Positions 7,528 through 15,152 of a DNA stretch of 17,811 nucleotides are shown in pieces. The position numbers and the translations under genes were made by a program. The notes under the pieces were generated by a model. The model was given only the letters and a program-made list of their open reading frames with translations, was not told the DNA's origin and searched no databases. Numbering within the stretch: position 1 is the stretch's first letter; the number at the start of each line of letters is the position of its first letter. This DNA comes from CAVPGH01 sp046726955 (GTDB taxonomy: Bacteria; Acidobacteriota; Vicinamibacteria; Fen-336): positions 1 to 17,811 of the forward strand of contig JBKPBQ010000107.1 of the NCBI GenBank assembly GCA_046726955.1. The letters run 5' to 3'.

Positions 7528-8328
7528 GTGATCGCCTCGAGCTCCCGACTGGCGTGCGTGCGAGTCGTCCTGGTCGTGGCCTCGCTCGCACTGGCTTCGA
7601 GCTGCTCCGCCGGGTCCTCGCCGACCGCCGGCCGCACGCCCGATCCCGTGGCGAGCGGGAACCTGGGGCCGGCGCCCGCCGGCGAACGGGTGCTCTTCGT
7701 GGGCAACAGCCTCACCGACGGCAACGACCTGCCGCTGATCGTCGAAGCGCTGTCCCAGTCGGGCGGACGCCCGCTCAGCTGCGACAAGGTGACGTACGGG
7801 GGCGTCTCGCTCGAGGACCACTGGGGCTTGAAGACGCAGGACCGGATCGCCGCGGGAGGATGGCGGTACGTGGTCCTGCAGCAGGGACCCTCGGCGCTGC
7901 CCGACAGCCGCGTGAACCTGCGCGAGTGGACGGCTCGATTCGACACGGTGATCCGACAGGCCGGGGCGCGCACGGCGCTCTACATGGTCTGGCCGGAGAG
8001 CTACAGGCGCGAAGCCTTCCCCGACGTCAGCACGTCTTATCGTCTCGCCGCGCAGGACGTCGGCGGGATCCTGCTGCCCGCGGGCGATGCCTGGATCGCG
8101 GCCTGGCGAAGGAACCCGGCACTCTCGCTCTACGGTCCCGACGGCTTTCACCCAACGGTCACCGGCTCCTACCTCGCCGCGCTCACGATCTACGCCGGGC
8201 TCACCGGAGCCTCGCCGATTGGTCTGCCGGTTCGACTGCGTCTTCGCAACGGCGCGAACGTCGAGATCAGCGCCAGCGACGGACCCGTTCTCCAGGCCGC
8301 CGCGGAGGAGGCGGTGGCGCGACAGTAG
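7528..8328 (+). CDS. SGNH/GDSL-like hydrolase, probable lipoprotein
   Basis: A 266-residue protein starting at GTG. The N-terminus has a basic/hydrophobic signal (RVVLVVASLALASSC) ending in a Cys at about residue 26. ASSC is a loose lipobox (Ala instead of Leu at -3), so lipidation is likely but not certain. After a Pro/Gly-rich linker comes the SGNH block I 'VLFVGNSLTDGNDL' with the nucleophilic Ser, a block-II-like glycine in 'VTYGGVSLEDH', and block V 'GPDGFHPT' with the Asp and His. The expected block III Asn is not evident; the corresponding segment reads 'YVVLQQGPS'. It probably acts as a cell-surface or periplasmic esterase or deacetylase; the substrate is unknown. It follows the S9 peptidase by 21 bp and converges with a membrane-protein gene across the 40-bp palindrome. 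Confidence 0.82.
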   Translation: MIASSSRLACVRVVLVVASLALASSCSAGSSPTAGRTPDPVASGNLGPAPAGERVLFVGNSLTDGNDLPLIVEALSQSGGRPLSCDKVTYGGVSLEDHWGLKTQDRIAAGGWRYVVLQQGPSALPDSRVNLREWTARFDTVIRQAGARTALYMVWPESYRREAFPDVSTSYRLAAQDVGGILLPAGDAWIAAWRRNPALSLYGPDGFHPTVTGSYLAALTIYAGLTGASPIGLPVRLRLRNGANVEISASDGPVLQAAAEEAVARQ

Positions 8329-8333
8329 GTCGC

Positions 8334-8373
8334 GTTACGGTCCTACCCATTCCGGAATGGGTAGGACCGTAAC
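8334..8373. repeat. perfect 40-bp palindrome between convergent genes (REP-like element or bidirectional terminator)
   Basis: The left arm GTTACGGTCCTACCCATTCC (8334-8353) is followed at once by its exact reverse complement (8354-8373), with no spacer. It fills almost the whole 47-bp gap between the GDSL gene (stop 8328) and the minus-strand membrane-protein gene (stop 8376). As RNA it would form a long hairpin with the central TCCGGA as loop. It is followed by TTTC on the plus strand and by GCGACC on the minus strand, so a U-tract is weak or absent. The perfection and length exceed what a terminator needs and resemble REP-type palindromes mobilised by Y1 transposases; no such transposase is in the window. 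Confidence 0.85.
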
Positions 8374-8375
8374 TT

Positions 8376-9059
8376 TCAACCGCCGCGATTCCAGAGGATC
8401 GCCGTCGAGAGCGCGAAGAGCGCTATCCCTCCCGCGTTCCACGCCGTCGCGCGCAGGATGTCGAGCGACAGCGGGAGATGCGGCATGAGAACGAAAGCGA
8501 CGAGGACATACGTCGCCGGCAGGACGAGCCCCGCCCAGCGCGGGTAGAGCGTCCGCCCCGAGAGGGCGAGACCGAACACCAGGAGATACGCGAGCCCGGC
8601 CACGACGAGCGCCAGCCGGAAGGCTGGCACGGCATAGGTCGAATACGCGAGCAAGGCCTCGGGCCCCGGGACAGACGAAGCAACGCCCGAAGCGCGCTCC
8701 GTCCGCACGATCGATCGCGTGAAGGCGAACGACGCGTGCCACACGGCCAGCAGTGACACGCTGTAGGCCGTTGCGACGAGCACGAGCCGGGACGCCCAGA
8801 GGCCGGCCGGCTTCACGGCCATCGACAGGTGCCAGGCGCTCGTGACGCAGTGGAGCGGAATCCCCAGCATCCCCAGCATGTAGCCCACGGTCACCTGGGA
8901 CTGCGGAAGCCCCGCCGCGTCCTCCCAGAACCGGTAGGGCCGGTGGAAGTCGAGCGTCGTCAGCAGGAGGAGGTCGGAGGCGGCCATGATCGCGAAGACG
9001 AGCGTCGCGAGGACGCCGCTGAGCCGCAGGCACGCCTCGAGGCTCGCCGACTCCCTCAC
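8376..9059 (-). CDS. multi-pass membrane protein of unknown function
   Basis: A 227-residue protein starting at GTG (9059), chosen because GGGAGG lies 5 nt upstream. The sequence is rich in hydrophobic segments (around residues 12-34, 55-75, 87-110, 138-165, 170-192 and 200-222), giving about six membrane helices. Between helices are 'TLDFHRPYRFWEDAAGLP' and 'TVGYMLGMLGIPLHC', followed by 'AWHLSM'. The overall look resembles DUF6796-type membrane proteins, but I cannot confirm that. It is the last gene of an apparent minus-strand operon: 13 bp after the stop of the 9073-9486 gene, with its ribosome site inside that gap. No enzymatic motif is visible. Confidence 0.78.
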   Translation of the reverse strand: MRESASLEACLRLSGVLATLVFAIMAASDLLLLTTLDFHRPYRFWEDAAGLPQSQVTVGYMLGMLGIPLHCVTSAWHLSMAVKPAGLWASRLVLVATAYSVSLLAVWHASFAFTRSIVRTERASGVASSVPGPEALLAYSTYAVPAFRLALVVAGLAYLLVFGLALSGRTLYPRWAGLVLPATYVLVAFVLMPHLPLSLDILRATAWNAGGIALFALSTAILWNRGG

Positions 9060-9064
9060 CGTGA

Positions 9065-9070
9065 CCTCCC
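9065..9070 (-). promoter_or_regulatory. Shine-Dalgarno GGGAGG for the GTG start at 9059
   Basis: On the minus strand GGGAGG is followed by TCACG and GTG at 9059-9057. This supports the non-ATG start and shows the gene is translated from its own site within the operon. Confidence 0.6.
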
Positions 9071-9072
9071 GG

Positions 9073-9486
9073 CTACGTGCCTCGCGACGTCCCGCGCCCC
9101 GGCTGCGCCCGCAAGCCCACGAGGTACGCGGCGAAGAGCGCGATCATGACGGCATCGGCGATCACGGCGACTCCGGCCTGGTCGTCGAGGTACCGTCCGC
9201 CGTGCGCGAGCACGAGGCCGATGAAGCTGAGCTTGCCGAGGCCCGTGAAGCCGAGAGCGAGGGGACGGCTCGCCGGATGGAACGCCGAGTAGATGAGCAT
9301 CCCCCCGCCGAGCGTGATCAAGGCGCCCCAGTTCCGCACGACGAGCTCCGCGGCGGCGCCTTCGAGCTCCTCTCCGAACGTGCTCCGCACGGCCGCGTGC
9401 GGAGCGAGGACAGGATAGATCATCGTGCAGGTGAGCGCGCCGCACACGACGAGGATGGCCTTCATGTGGGCGACGATCCAGGCCAT
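9073..9486 (-). CDS. small membrane protein of unknown function
   Basis: A 137-residue protein with four predicted membrane helices: residues about 7-28, 50-68, 75-95 and 104-124. The first loop carries 'HAAVRSTFGEELEGAAAELVVRNWG', which looks like a conserved amphipathic element; the C-terminus is a basic tail. The start ATG at 9486 is preceded by GAGG six nt upstream. It begins 15 bp after the stop of the exported aminopeptidase gene and ends 13 bp before the next membrane-protein gene, so the three are likely one transcript. I do not recognise a characterised family. Confidence 0.78.
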   Translation of the reverse strand: MAWIVAHMKAILVVCGALTCTMIYPVLAPHAAVRSTFGEELEGAAAELVVRNWGALITLGGGMLIYSAFHPASRPLALGFTGLGKLSFIGLVLAHGGRYLDDQAGVAVIADAVMIALFAAYLVGLRAQPGRGTSRGT

Positions 9487-9501
9487 GACTCGCCTCGACG
9501 C

Positions 9502-10980
9502 TCAGCGCGCCGCCGGGCGCGACTTCAGGAAGGCTTCGACGTCCTCGAGCTTGTAGGGCACGCGCTCCGACATCCGGACGAGGCCCTTCTCGGTGAGGAG
9601 GAACGAGTCCTCGATGCGCACGCCGATGTCCTTGTACTTCTTGACGACGGGGCGGACCTTCTCGATGAAGGCCTGGTTCTCCGGCGTCTTCTCCAGGTTC
9701 TCGAGGGCGACATCGCGGACATAGACGCCCGGCTCGATCGTGAAGGCCATGCCCGGCTCGAGGGGCCGGCGGTAGTCGCCCACGTCGTGGACGTCCATGC
9801 CGATCCAGTGGCAGATGCCGTGCGTGGCCCAGGTGCGGAACTGGTCGCCCTTCGGGTCGGTCACGAGGCCCAGGTGGACGAGGCCCTCCTTCACGGAGTC
9901 GGCCACCGCCTTCTCGATGTGGTTGGTGGTGTTGCCGGCGACGGCGGCCCGCACGCCCGCGTCCTGGGCGGCGAGGACGATCCGGTAGATGTCCTTCTGC
10001 TCGGCCGTGAACGTCCCGTTCACGGGATACGTCCGAGTGAGGTCGCCGGTCAGTCCCTGGTAGCTCGCCGCGGCGTCGAGCAGCAGCAGGTCGCCGTCCT
10101 TCATCTGCCGGGCCGACTTCTGGTAGTGCAGGATCGTCGCGTTGGGGCCGCTGGCCACGATCGAGGGATACCCGGGGCTCATCGCCCCGTTCGTCATGTA
10201 GACCTGCTCGAGCGCGGCTTCCACCTCGTACTCCCACTTCCCCGGCCGCGCCGTCCGCATGGCAGCGAGGTGGGCGTCGCTCGTAATCTCCAGGCTGCGG
10301 GTCAGGACCTTGCGCTCATACGGCGTCTTGACCTGCCGCAAGCCTCCGACGAGGCCGGTCACGTCGAGGATGTCGAGGCCGGCGCTGCGCTCGCGCAGCG
10401 CGCGCGCGAACTCGAGGACGGGGGTCAGCGGCTCCCCCGGTCCCGGTCGGCGCCCCACGACGAGGGCGACCCGGGCCTTCCCCCCCTTGAGGGCGTCGAA
10501 GAACGCGTCGAACTCCTCCGAACGGACACCCGCCCGCCGCGGGTACTGGAAGCCGTTGAGGATCGAGGTGAGGAAGGCGTCCCGCTGCGATTGCAGGTAG
10601 ACGGTGTCGATTCCGCTCTGCGCCTTAGCCTCGTCGATCGTGAAGCTGTGGCCGTTCCAATGCTCGCGGCGCACGTCGGGATCCCGCACGAAGAGGAACT
10701 CGCGCTTCGTCTTGTTGCCGGGCATGAGGACGAGCGTCGTGTCCTCCTGGTCGACGCCGGTCAGGTAGAAGAGGTCGCTGTCCGGCCGGTACTCGTAGTC
10801 CACGTCCAGCGAGTACACGCGCGAGGGCGCGCTGGAGAGCACGAAGATCGTGTCCGGGGCGAGCTTCTCGAGCACGCGGCCGCGGCGGGCCTTGAGGTCG
10901 TCCTGCAGCTCGCCCGCGCGCGCGGGAAGGGCGGCGATCGACGCGACGGCCAGCACGACGAGAGCGGCGGCTCGGGACAC
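9502..10980 (-). CDS. exported Xaa-Pro aminopeptidase (aminopeptidase P, M24B)
   Basis: A 492-residue protein. The start is GTG at 10980, chosen because GGAGG lies 5 nt upstream and the product begins with a signal peptide (MSRAAALVVLAVASIAALPARAGE). The frame is open upstream to about 11253, but that part is not protein-like. The N-terminal AMP_N domain ('LSSAPSRVYSLDVDYEYRPDSDLFYLTGVDQED') is followed by the pita-bread domain. All five dimetal ligands are present: Asp302, Asp313 (GDLTRTYPV), His391 (CHWIGMDVHD), Glu416 (TIEPGVY) and Glu457 (VRIEDSFLLTE), plus the conserved His398. It removes N-terminal residues preceding proline; the signal peptide places it in the periplasm, unlike cytosolic E. 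coli PepP. It heads an operon with two membrane proteins. Confidence 0.94.
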   Translation of the reverse strand: MSRAAALVVLAVASIAALPARAGELQDDLKARRGRVLEKLAPDTIFVLSSAPSRVYSLDVDYEYRPDSDLFYLTGVDQEDTTLVLMPGNKTKREFLFVRDPDVRREHWNGHSFTIDEAKAQSGIDTVYLQSQRDAFLTSILNGFQYPRRAGVRSEEFDAFFDALKGGKARVALVVGRRPGPGEPLTPVLEFARALRERSAGLDILDVTGLVGGLRQVKTPYERKVLTRSLEITSDAHLAAMRTARPGKWEYEVEAALEQVYMTNGAMSPGYPSIVASGPNATILHYQKSARQMKDGDLLLLDAAASYQGLTGDLTRTYPVNGTFTAEQKDIYRIVLAAQDAGVRAAVAGNTTNHIEKAVADSVKEGLVHLGLVTDPKGDQFRTWATHGICHWIGMDVHDVGDYRRPLEPGMAFTIEPGVYVRDVALENLEKTPENQAFIEKVRPVVKKYKDIGVRIEDSFLLTEKGLVRMSERVPYKLEDVEAFLKSRPAAR

Positions 10981-10985
10981 GGTCA

Positions 10986-10990
10986 CCTCC
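10986..10990 (-). promoter_or_regulatory. Shine-Dalgarno GGAGG for the GTG start at 10980
   Basis: On the minus strand GGAGG is followed by TGACC and GTG at 10980-10978. The position fixes the start immediately before the signal peptide and rules out the longer open frame. Confidence 0.65.
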
Positions 10991-11030
10991 GGGGAATGCG
11001 TGCGAACGCTATCCCGGCGTCGGCCGACGG

Positions 11031-11165
11031 TCAAACGGCTGGCCGCGGCCGCTCCCGTCCCGCCGCTCCCGGCGGAACCCCGAAGGCCCTCGTGAACGCG
11101 CCGGTGAAGTGGCTCTGGCTCGAGAAGAGCTGCGAGCGCATCGATCTCACGCGCGTCTCGACGGA
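11031..11165 (-). pseudogene. decayed C-terminal remnant of an AraC/XylS-type regulator
   Basis: One minus-strand frame ending at the TGA at 11033-11031 reads 'LFSSQSHFTGAFTRAFGVPPGA' in two overlapping pieces (LFSSQSHFTGAF and FTRAFGVPPGA). This matches the second helix-turn-helix of AraC-family proteins (typical form GFSSQSHFxRAFKRxFGVxPxxYR). The preceding frame reads 'REIDALAALL', close to the usual 'EIALACGF' that precedes it, which suggests a frameshift near 11120. Nothing recognisable of the rest of the domain or of the effector domain lies further upstream, where the plus-strand propeller gene begins. It is therefore a fragment of about 45 codons. It occupies most of the 245-bp interval between the divergent aminopeptidase and propeller genes; I see no other clear element there. 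Confidence 0.55.
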
Positions 11166-11225
11166 GTGACGGCCCCGATTTGACCTGCTCGACGCCCTTC
11201 GCGACACTGCGCGCAGGAGGGACGA

Positions 11226-12578
11226 ATGCGGTACCTCTTGCTTCTCGCCACATGCCTGTCGATCGCGCTTACCGCTGGCTCGGCCGACCGTGCGCCCTCG
11301 AGCTGGCCAGGATTCCGCGGCCCTGGCGCCCGCGGCGTGGCGGAGGGTTCGGCCGTACCTACGAAGTGGAACGTCGCCAAGGGCGAGAACGTGCTCTGGA
11401 CGGCCAGCGTCCCCGGGCTCGCGCACTCATCGCCGGTCGTGTGGGGCGACAGCGTCTTCCTGACGACCGCCGTCCGGGCCGGGGGCGAGGCCCCGCTCAA
11501 GGTCGGCCTCTACGGCGACATCGAGTCCGCCGACGACGACGTCTCGCAGCGGTTCGTCCTCCTGCGATTGGACAAGACGACGGGAAAGGTCGTCTGGGAG
11601 CGCACGATCGTCGAAGGCAAGCCCAAGCAGCGCCGCCATCCCAAGAGCACCCACGCCAACTCCACGCCGGCCACCGACGGCAAGCGCATCGTGGTCCTCC
11701 TCGGCTCCGAGGGCCTCTACTGCTACGACTTCGACGGGAAGCTCGCCTGGAAGAAGGACCTCGGCGTCCTCCAGGCGTCGTTCTTCCGGGTGCCGGACGC
11801 GCAGTGGGGCTTCGGCAGCTCGCCGGCCATCGACGACGACGTCGTCTACGTCCAGGCCGACGTGCTTCCCACGGGCTTCCTCGCCGCCTTCTCGCTCGAG
11901 GACGGCCGGGAGCTCTGGCGCACGCCGCGCGAGGACGTGCCTACCTGGAGCACGCCGACGGTCCACGACCTCGGCGACCGCAAGATCGTGCTCGTCAACG
12001 GCTGGAAGCACGCCGGGGCCTACGACGCCCGAACGGGCAAGGAGGTCTGGAGGCTCACCGGCCAGGGCGACATCCCCGTGCCCACGCCCTTCGTGGTGGA
12101 CGGCTTCGTCTTCCTGAGCCAGGCCCACGGCCCGGGCTCGCCCGTCTACGTCGTCCGCGCCGACGCCAAGGGCGACGTCTCGCTCGCCGGCGAGGCCCGC
12201 TCGAACGCGCAGGTCGTCTGGAGCCTCGAGCGCGGCGGCTCGTACATCCCCACTCCGATCGTCTACGACGGCGTCCTCTACGTCGGGAGGGACAACGGCG
12301 TCTTCACCGCCTTCCGCGCGAAGACGGGCGAGCAGCTCTGCCAGGAGCGGCTGGGCGGGGGCTCGAGCGGCTTCAGCGCCTCGCTCGTGGCCGCCGACGG
12401 CAAGGTGTACGTGACGAGCGAGGACGGAGACGTCTACGTCGTGAAGGCGGGAGAGCGCTACGAGCTCCTGGCCACGAACCCGCTGGGAGAGGTCGCGATG
12501 GCCACGCCCGCCATCGCGGACGGGACGATCTTCTTCCGGACCCGGTCCCACCTCGCGGCGATCCGCGAGAAGCGTTAG
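11226..12578 (+). CDS. exported PQQ-type beta-propeller (BamB/quinoprotein-like) protein
   Basis: A 450-residue protein with a signal peptide (MRYLLLLATCLSIALTAGSA) and AGGAGG 5 nt before the ATG. After cleavage comes 'WPGFRGPGARGV', the usual opening of secreted outer-membrane-biogenesis-like propeller proteins of this lineage. Repeated blade motifs follow: 'LDKTTGKVVWE', 'YDFDGKLAWKK', 'FSLEDGRELWR', 'YDARTGKEVWR' and 'FRAKTGEQLCQ', each separated by strands such as 'SSPAIDDDVVYV' and 'PTPIVYDGVLYV'. This makes a 7-8-bladed propeller filling the whole protein. There is no separate catalytic domain and I see no specific PQQ-ligand set, so a scaffold or binding role is as likely as a dehydrogenase role. 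A second member of the same family leaves the window at the right edge. Confidence 0.9.
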   Translation: MRYLLLLATCLSIALTAGSADRAPSSWPGFRGPGARGVAEGSAVPTKWNVAKGENVLWTASVPGLAHSSPVVWGDSVFLTTAVRAGGEAPLKVGLYGDIESADDDVSQRFVLLRLDKTTGKVVWERTIVEGKPKQRRHPKSTHANSTPATDGKRIVVLLGSEGLYCYDFDGKLAWKKDLGVLQASFFRVPDAQWGFGSSPAIDDDVVYVQADVLPTGFLAAFSLEDGRELWRTPREDVPTWSTPTVHDLGDRKIVLVNGWKHAGAYDARTGKEVWRLTGQGDIPVPTPFVVDGFVFLSQAHGPGSPVYVVRADAKGDVSLAGEARSNAQVVWSLERGGSYIPTPIVYDGVLYVGRDNGVFTAFRAKTGEQLCQERLGGGSSGFSASLVAADGKVYVTSEDGDVYVVKAGERYELLATNPLGEVAMATPAIADGTIFFRTRSHLAAIREKR

Positions 12579-12585
12579 GCGTGGA

Positions 12586-12609
12586 GCGCGCGGAGCCAGT
12601 GCCGCGCGC
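12586..12609 (+). terminator. GC-rich hairpin in the convergent gap after the propeller gene
   Basis: GCGCGCGG (12586-12593) and CCGCGCGC (12602-12609) form a perfect 8-bp stem with an 8-nt loop, starting 8 bp after the propeller stop. There is no T-run after it, so as an intrinsic terminator it would be of the stem-only kind. It also lies downstream of the convergent permease (stop at 12659). In such GC-rich sequence a chance stem is possible. Confidence 0.35.
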
Positions 12610-12658
12610 CCTGCCGGCACACGACTTCAGTTGAGTGAGACTACACGCCCGTGCCCGC

Positions 12659-15118
12659 CTACTCCTGCCGGAGCGCGATCGCGGGATCCACGCGCGTGGC
12701 GCGCCACGCCGGCACGAAGCAGGCAATCGCCCCCACCGCGGCGAGGATCGCGCACACGGACGCGATGAGGCCGGGGTCCATCGGCTTGACCTCGTAGAGT
12801 AGGCTCCGGATGGACTGGGCGAGGGCGAGCGCGCCGAAGAGGCCCACCGCGAGCCCGGCACCCACGATGCCCAGGCTCTCGCGAGCCACGAGGCCGAAGA
12901 TGCCGGGCGCCGTGCTGCCGAGGGCCATGCGGATGCCGATCTCCTGCCGCCTCTGGGCGACGAGGTACGCCAGCACGCCGTAGAGCCCGACCGCCGCGAG
13001 CAGCAGCGCGATCACGCCGAAGGCGACGGCGAGGAGCACGGGCGATCGCCGCGAGACGAGCGACGCGTCGATCCGCTCCGACATGGTGCGCACGTCGTCG
13101 AGCGGCAGCTCGGGGTCGAGCTCGCGGACCGCCGACCGCAGCGAGGCCGTGAGCGTCTTGGGGTCGCCCACCGCGCGCAGCGCGAGGGTGAAGCCGGACT
13201 CCGGCGACTGCGCGTAGGGGAAGTAGTAGGCGCCCACGCGCTCGTCCAGGTCCACGAGTGCGCGCTGCTTGATGCTGCCCACGACGCCCACGACCGTGAA
13301 CCACCGCGCGTCCTTGTCCGGGTGGGTGAGCCCTTCGGCGCTTCCGGGCTGCCACATCCTCTTGCCGATCGGGCTCGAGCTCGGCCAGAAGCGGCGGGCG
13401 AGCCGCTCGTCCACGAGGATCACCGACGCGCCCCCTTCGCGATCCTGGTCCTCGAAGGCCCGGCCTTCCTTGACGGGGATGCCCATCGCCTCGAAGTATC
13501 CGGGCGTCGCCACCACGCTGTGGGGAGAGACGAGCGACTCTCCCGGCTGCATCACGTAGCCCTCGGCGAGGATCACGCTGTCGCTGTTCTGGTCGCCGAG
13601 GGGGATCATGTCGGTCGCCCCCGCGGCCACGACGCCCGGGAGCGCCCGCACCCGCGCGAGTGTCCTCTCGAGGAACACGCGCCGGTCCGCGTCCTCGTGA
13701 TAGCGGGACTTCGGGAGCGCGAGGGATCCGGTCAAGACCTGCGTGGGGGCGAAGCCGGGGTTCACGGCGAGCACGTGGCGGAACGACGCGAAGAGCAGGC
13801 CCGCTCCCATGAGCAGGACAAGCGCAAAGGCGACCTGCGCCGCGACCAGGGTCTTCCTCCAGAAGCGGGCGGCGCGGCCGGCGCTGCCGGTGCGGCCCTC
13901 GCCGTGGAAGACGGCGCTCGAGTCGGTGCGCAGGGCGTGGAGCAGGGGAATGGCTCCCACCGCCAGACCGACGACGAGCGCGACCGCCATCACGAACACG
14001 ATGGTGCCGGCGCCGAGCGAGACCTCGCTGCCCCGGGGCAGGCGTTCGAGACCGAGCGTGCCGATGGCGCGGAGCGCCCAGTATCCGAGGAGGAGCCCGA
14101 GACAGGCGGCCGCCGTGCTCAGCAGCAGGCTCTCCACCACGAGCTGACGCGCCATCTGCCAGGGCCCCGCGCCGAGGGCGAGGCGCGTCGCGACCTCCCG
14201 CAGCCGCGCCGCCGCGCGGGCGAGCGAGAGGTTGGCCACGTTCAGCGCGCCGATGAGCAGCACGAACGCGACCCCGCCCCAGAGCAGGAGCAGCGTGCCC
14301 CGGATCTCCCGTACGACCTCGTCCTTGAGCCGGAGGACGCGGGTGTGGAAGCCGGCGTTGATGAGCGGCTGCTTCATCTCGGGGAACCGCTCGAGGTTCG
14401 CGGCGTTGATGGCGTCCACCTGCGATTGCGCCTGCTCGCGCGTCGCCTCCGGCTTCAGCCGTCCGATCATCTCGTAGTTGTTGCTGTGGTGCGTCGTCTT
14501 CTGCTCGGGCGTGAAGGCGAGGGGCTGCCAGAGGCGGACCTCGGGATCCAGGAACGAGAAGTTGCGGGGCATGACACCCACGGCCGCGTAGGGGTCGCCG
14601 GAGAGGCGGACGTCCTTGCCCACGATCCCGGGGTCGCCGCCCATCTTCTTCCAGAGGGCGTCGCTCAGGATGACCACGCGCTCGTGGCCGAGCTCGCCCT
14701 CTTCTTCGCTGAAATTCCGGCCCAAGGCGGGCGACTGGCGCAGCAGACGGAAGAACGACGGCGTCACACGAAGCGTGCGGACCGTCTCCACCGATCCCGC
14801 GTCTCCGACCGCCGCGCTCCGCGTCTGGTAGAGCGCCTGCTCCTCGAAGACGGTCATGTCGCGGAGCCGGTCGAAGTAGTCGCCGGCGCTCGTGACCGCC
14901 CGCTCGACCCCCGCTCCGGGGTAGCTGTTGTGGAGGAGCAGGATCCGGTCGGAGTCCGGCACGGGAAGGGGCTGGAGCAGGATCGCGTTGACCACGGTGT
15001 AGACCGCCGCGTTGGCCCCGATGCAGACGGCCAGGGTGGCGAGGGCGGTCAGCGTGAAGCCCTTGTCCTTGAGGAGCTGGCGGGCTCCGAAACGGACATC
15101 CCTCCACAGGAATTCCAT
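12659..15118 (-). CDS. ADOP-family ABC transporter permease (MacB/FtsX-like), full length
   Basis: An 819-residue protein. ATG at 15118 has AAAGGA 7 nt upstream. Order of parts: short cytoplasmic N-terminus 'WRDVRFGARQLLKDKGFT'; helix 21-43; first MacB-type periplasmic domain (about 50-260); FtsX helices from about 275 with 'REVATRLALGA' near 306; central helix 'RKTLVAAQVAFALVLLMGAG' near 420; second periplasmic domain (about 440-680); and a final FtsX domain from about 693 with 'EIGIRMALGS'. The tandem repeat of the permease unit and the length near 800 are the hallmarks of acidobacterial duplicated orphan permeases. No ATPase or PadR-type regulator, both often found beside such genes, is in the window. 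It may export or mechanotransmit like MacB; the cargo is unknown. It diverges from the TPR gene. Confidence 0.95.
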   Translation of the reverse strand: MEFLWRDVRFGARQLLKDKGFTLTALATLAVCIGANAAVYTVVNAILLQPLPVPDSDRILLLHNSYPGAGVERAVTSAGDYFDRLRDMTVFEEQALYQTRSAAVGDAGSVETVRTLRVTPSFFRLLRQSPALGRNFSEEEGELGHERVVILSDALWKKMGGDPGIVGKDVRLSGDPYAAVGVMPRNFSFLDPEVRLWQPLAFTPEQKTTHHSNNYEMIGRLKPEATREQAQSQVDAINAANLERFPEMKQPLINAGFHTRVLRLKDEVVREIRGTLLLLWGGVAFVLLIGALNVANLSLARAAARLREVATRLALGAGPWQMARQLVVESLLLSTAAACLGLLLGYWALRAIGTLGLERLPRGSEVSLGAGTIVFVMAVALVVGLAVGAIPLLHALRTDSSAVFHGEGRTGSAGRAARFWRKTLVAAQVAFALVLLMGAGLLFASFRHVLAVNPGFAPTQVLTGSLALPKSRYHEDADRRVFLERTLARVRALPGVVAAGATDMIPLGDQNSDSVILAEGYVMQPGESLVSPHSVVATPGYFEAMGIPVKEGRAFEDQDREGGASVILVDERLARRFWPSSSPIGKRMWQPGSAEGLTHPDKDARWFTVVGVVGSIKQRALVDLDERVGAYYFPYAQSPESGFTLALRAVGDPKTLTASLRSAVRELDPELPLDDVRTMSERIDASLVSRRSPVLLAVAFGVIALLLAAVGLYGVLAYLVAQRRQEIGIRMALGSTAPGIFGLVARESLGIVGAGLAVGLFGALALAQSIRSLLYEVKPMDPGLIASVCAILAAVGAIACFVPAWRATRVDPAIALRQE

Positions 15119-15152
15119 TGGGCAGTCCTTTCCCGTTCCGTCGTACCTGCTC

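Noticed and set aside
5391..8372. A 993-codon open plus-strand frame overlapping the S9 peptidase and GDSL genes
   Set aside because: It is Arg/Gly/Pro-rich with no recognisable domain, lies in another frame over two well-supported genes, and is an artefact of high GC.
8335..8372. Identical peptide ending VTVLPIPEWVGP in open frames on both strands
   Set aside because: A pure consequence of the perfect palindrome at 8334-8373; neither frame is a gene.
8986..11169. Plus-strand 727-codon frame opposite the aminopeptidase operon
   Set aside because: Antisense shadow of the M24B gene and its neighbours, with no protein-like features.
11180..11208. TTGACC-N17-GACACT as a sigma70 promoter for the propeller gene
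   Set aside because: The -10 match is only three of six, and initiation would fall on the ribosome site itself, leaving it unusable.
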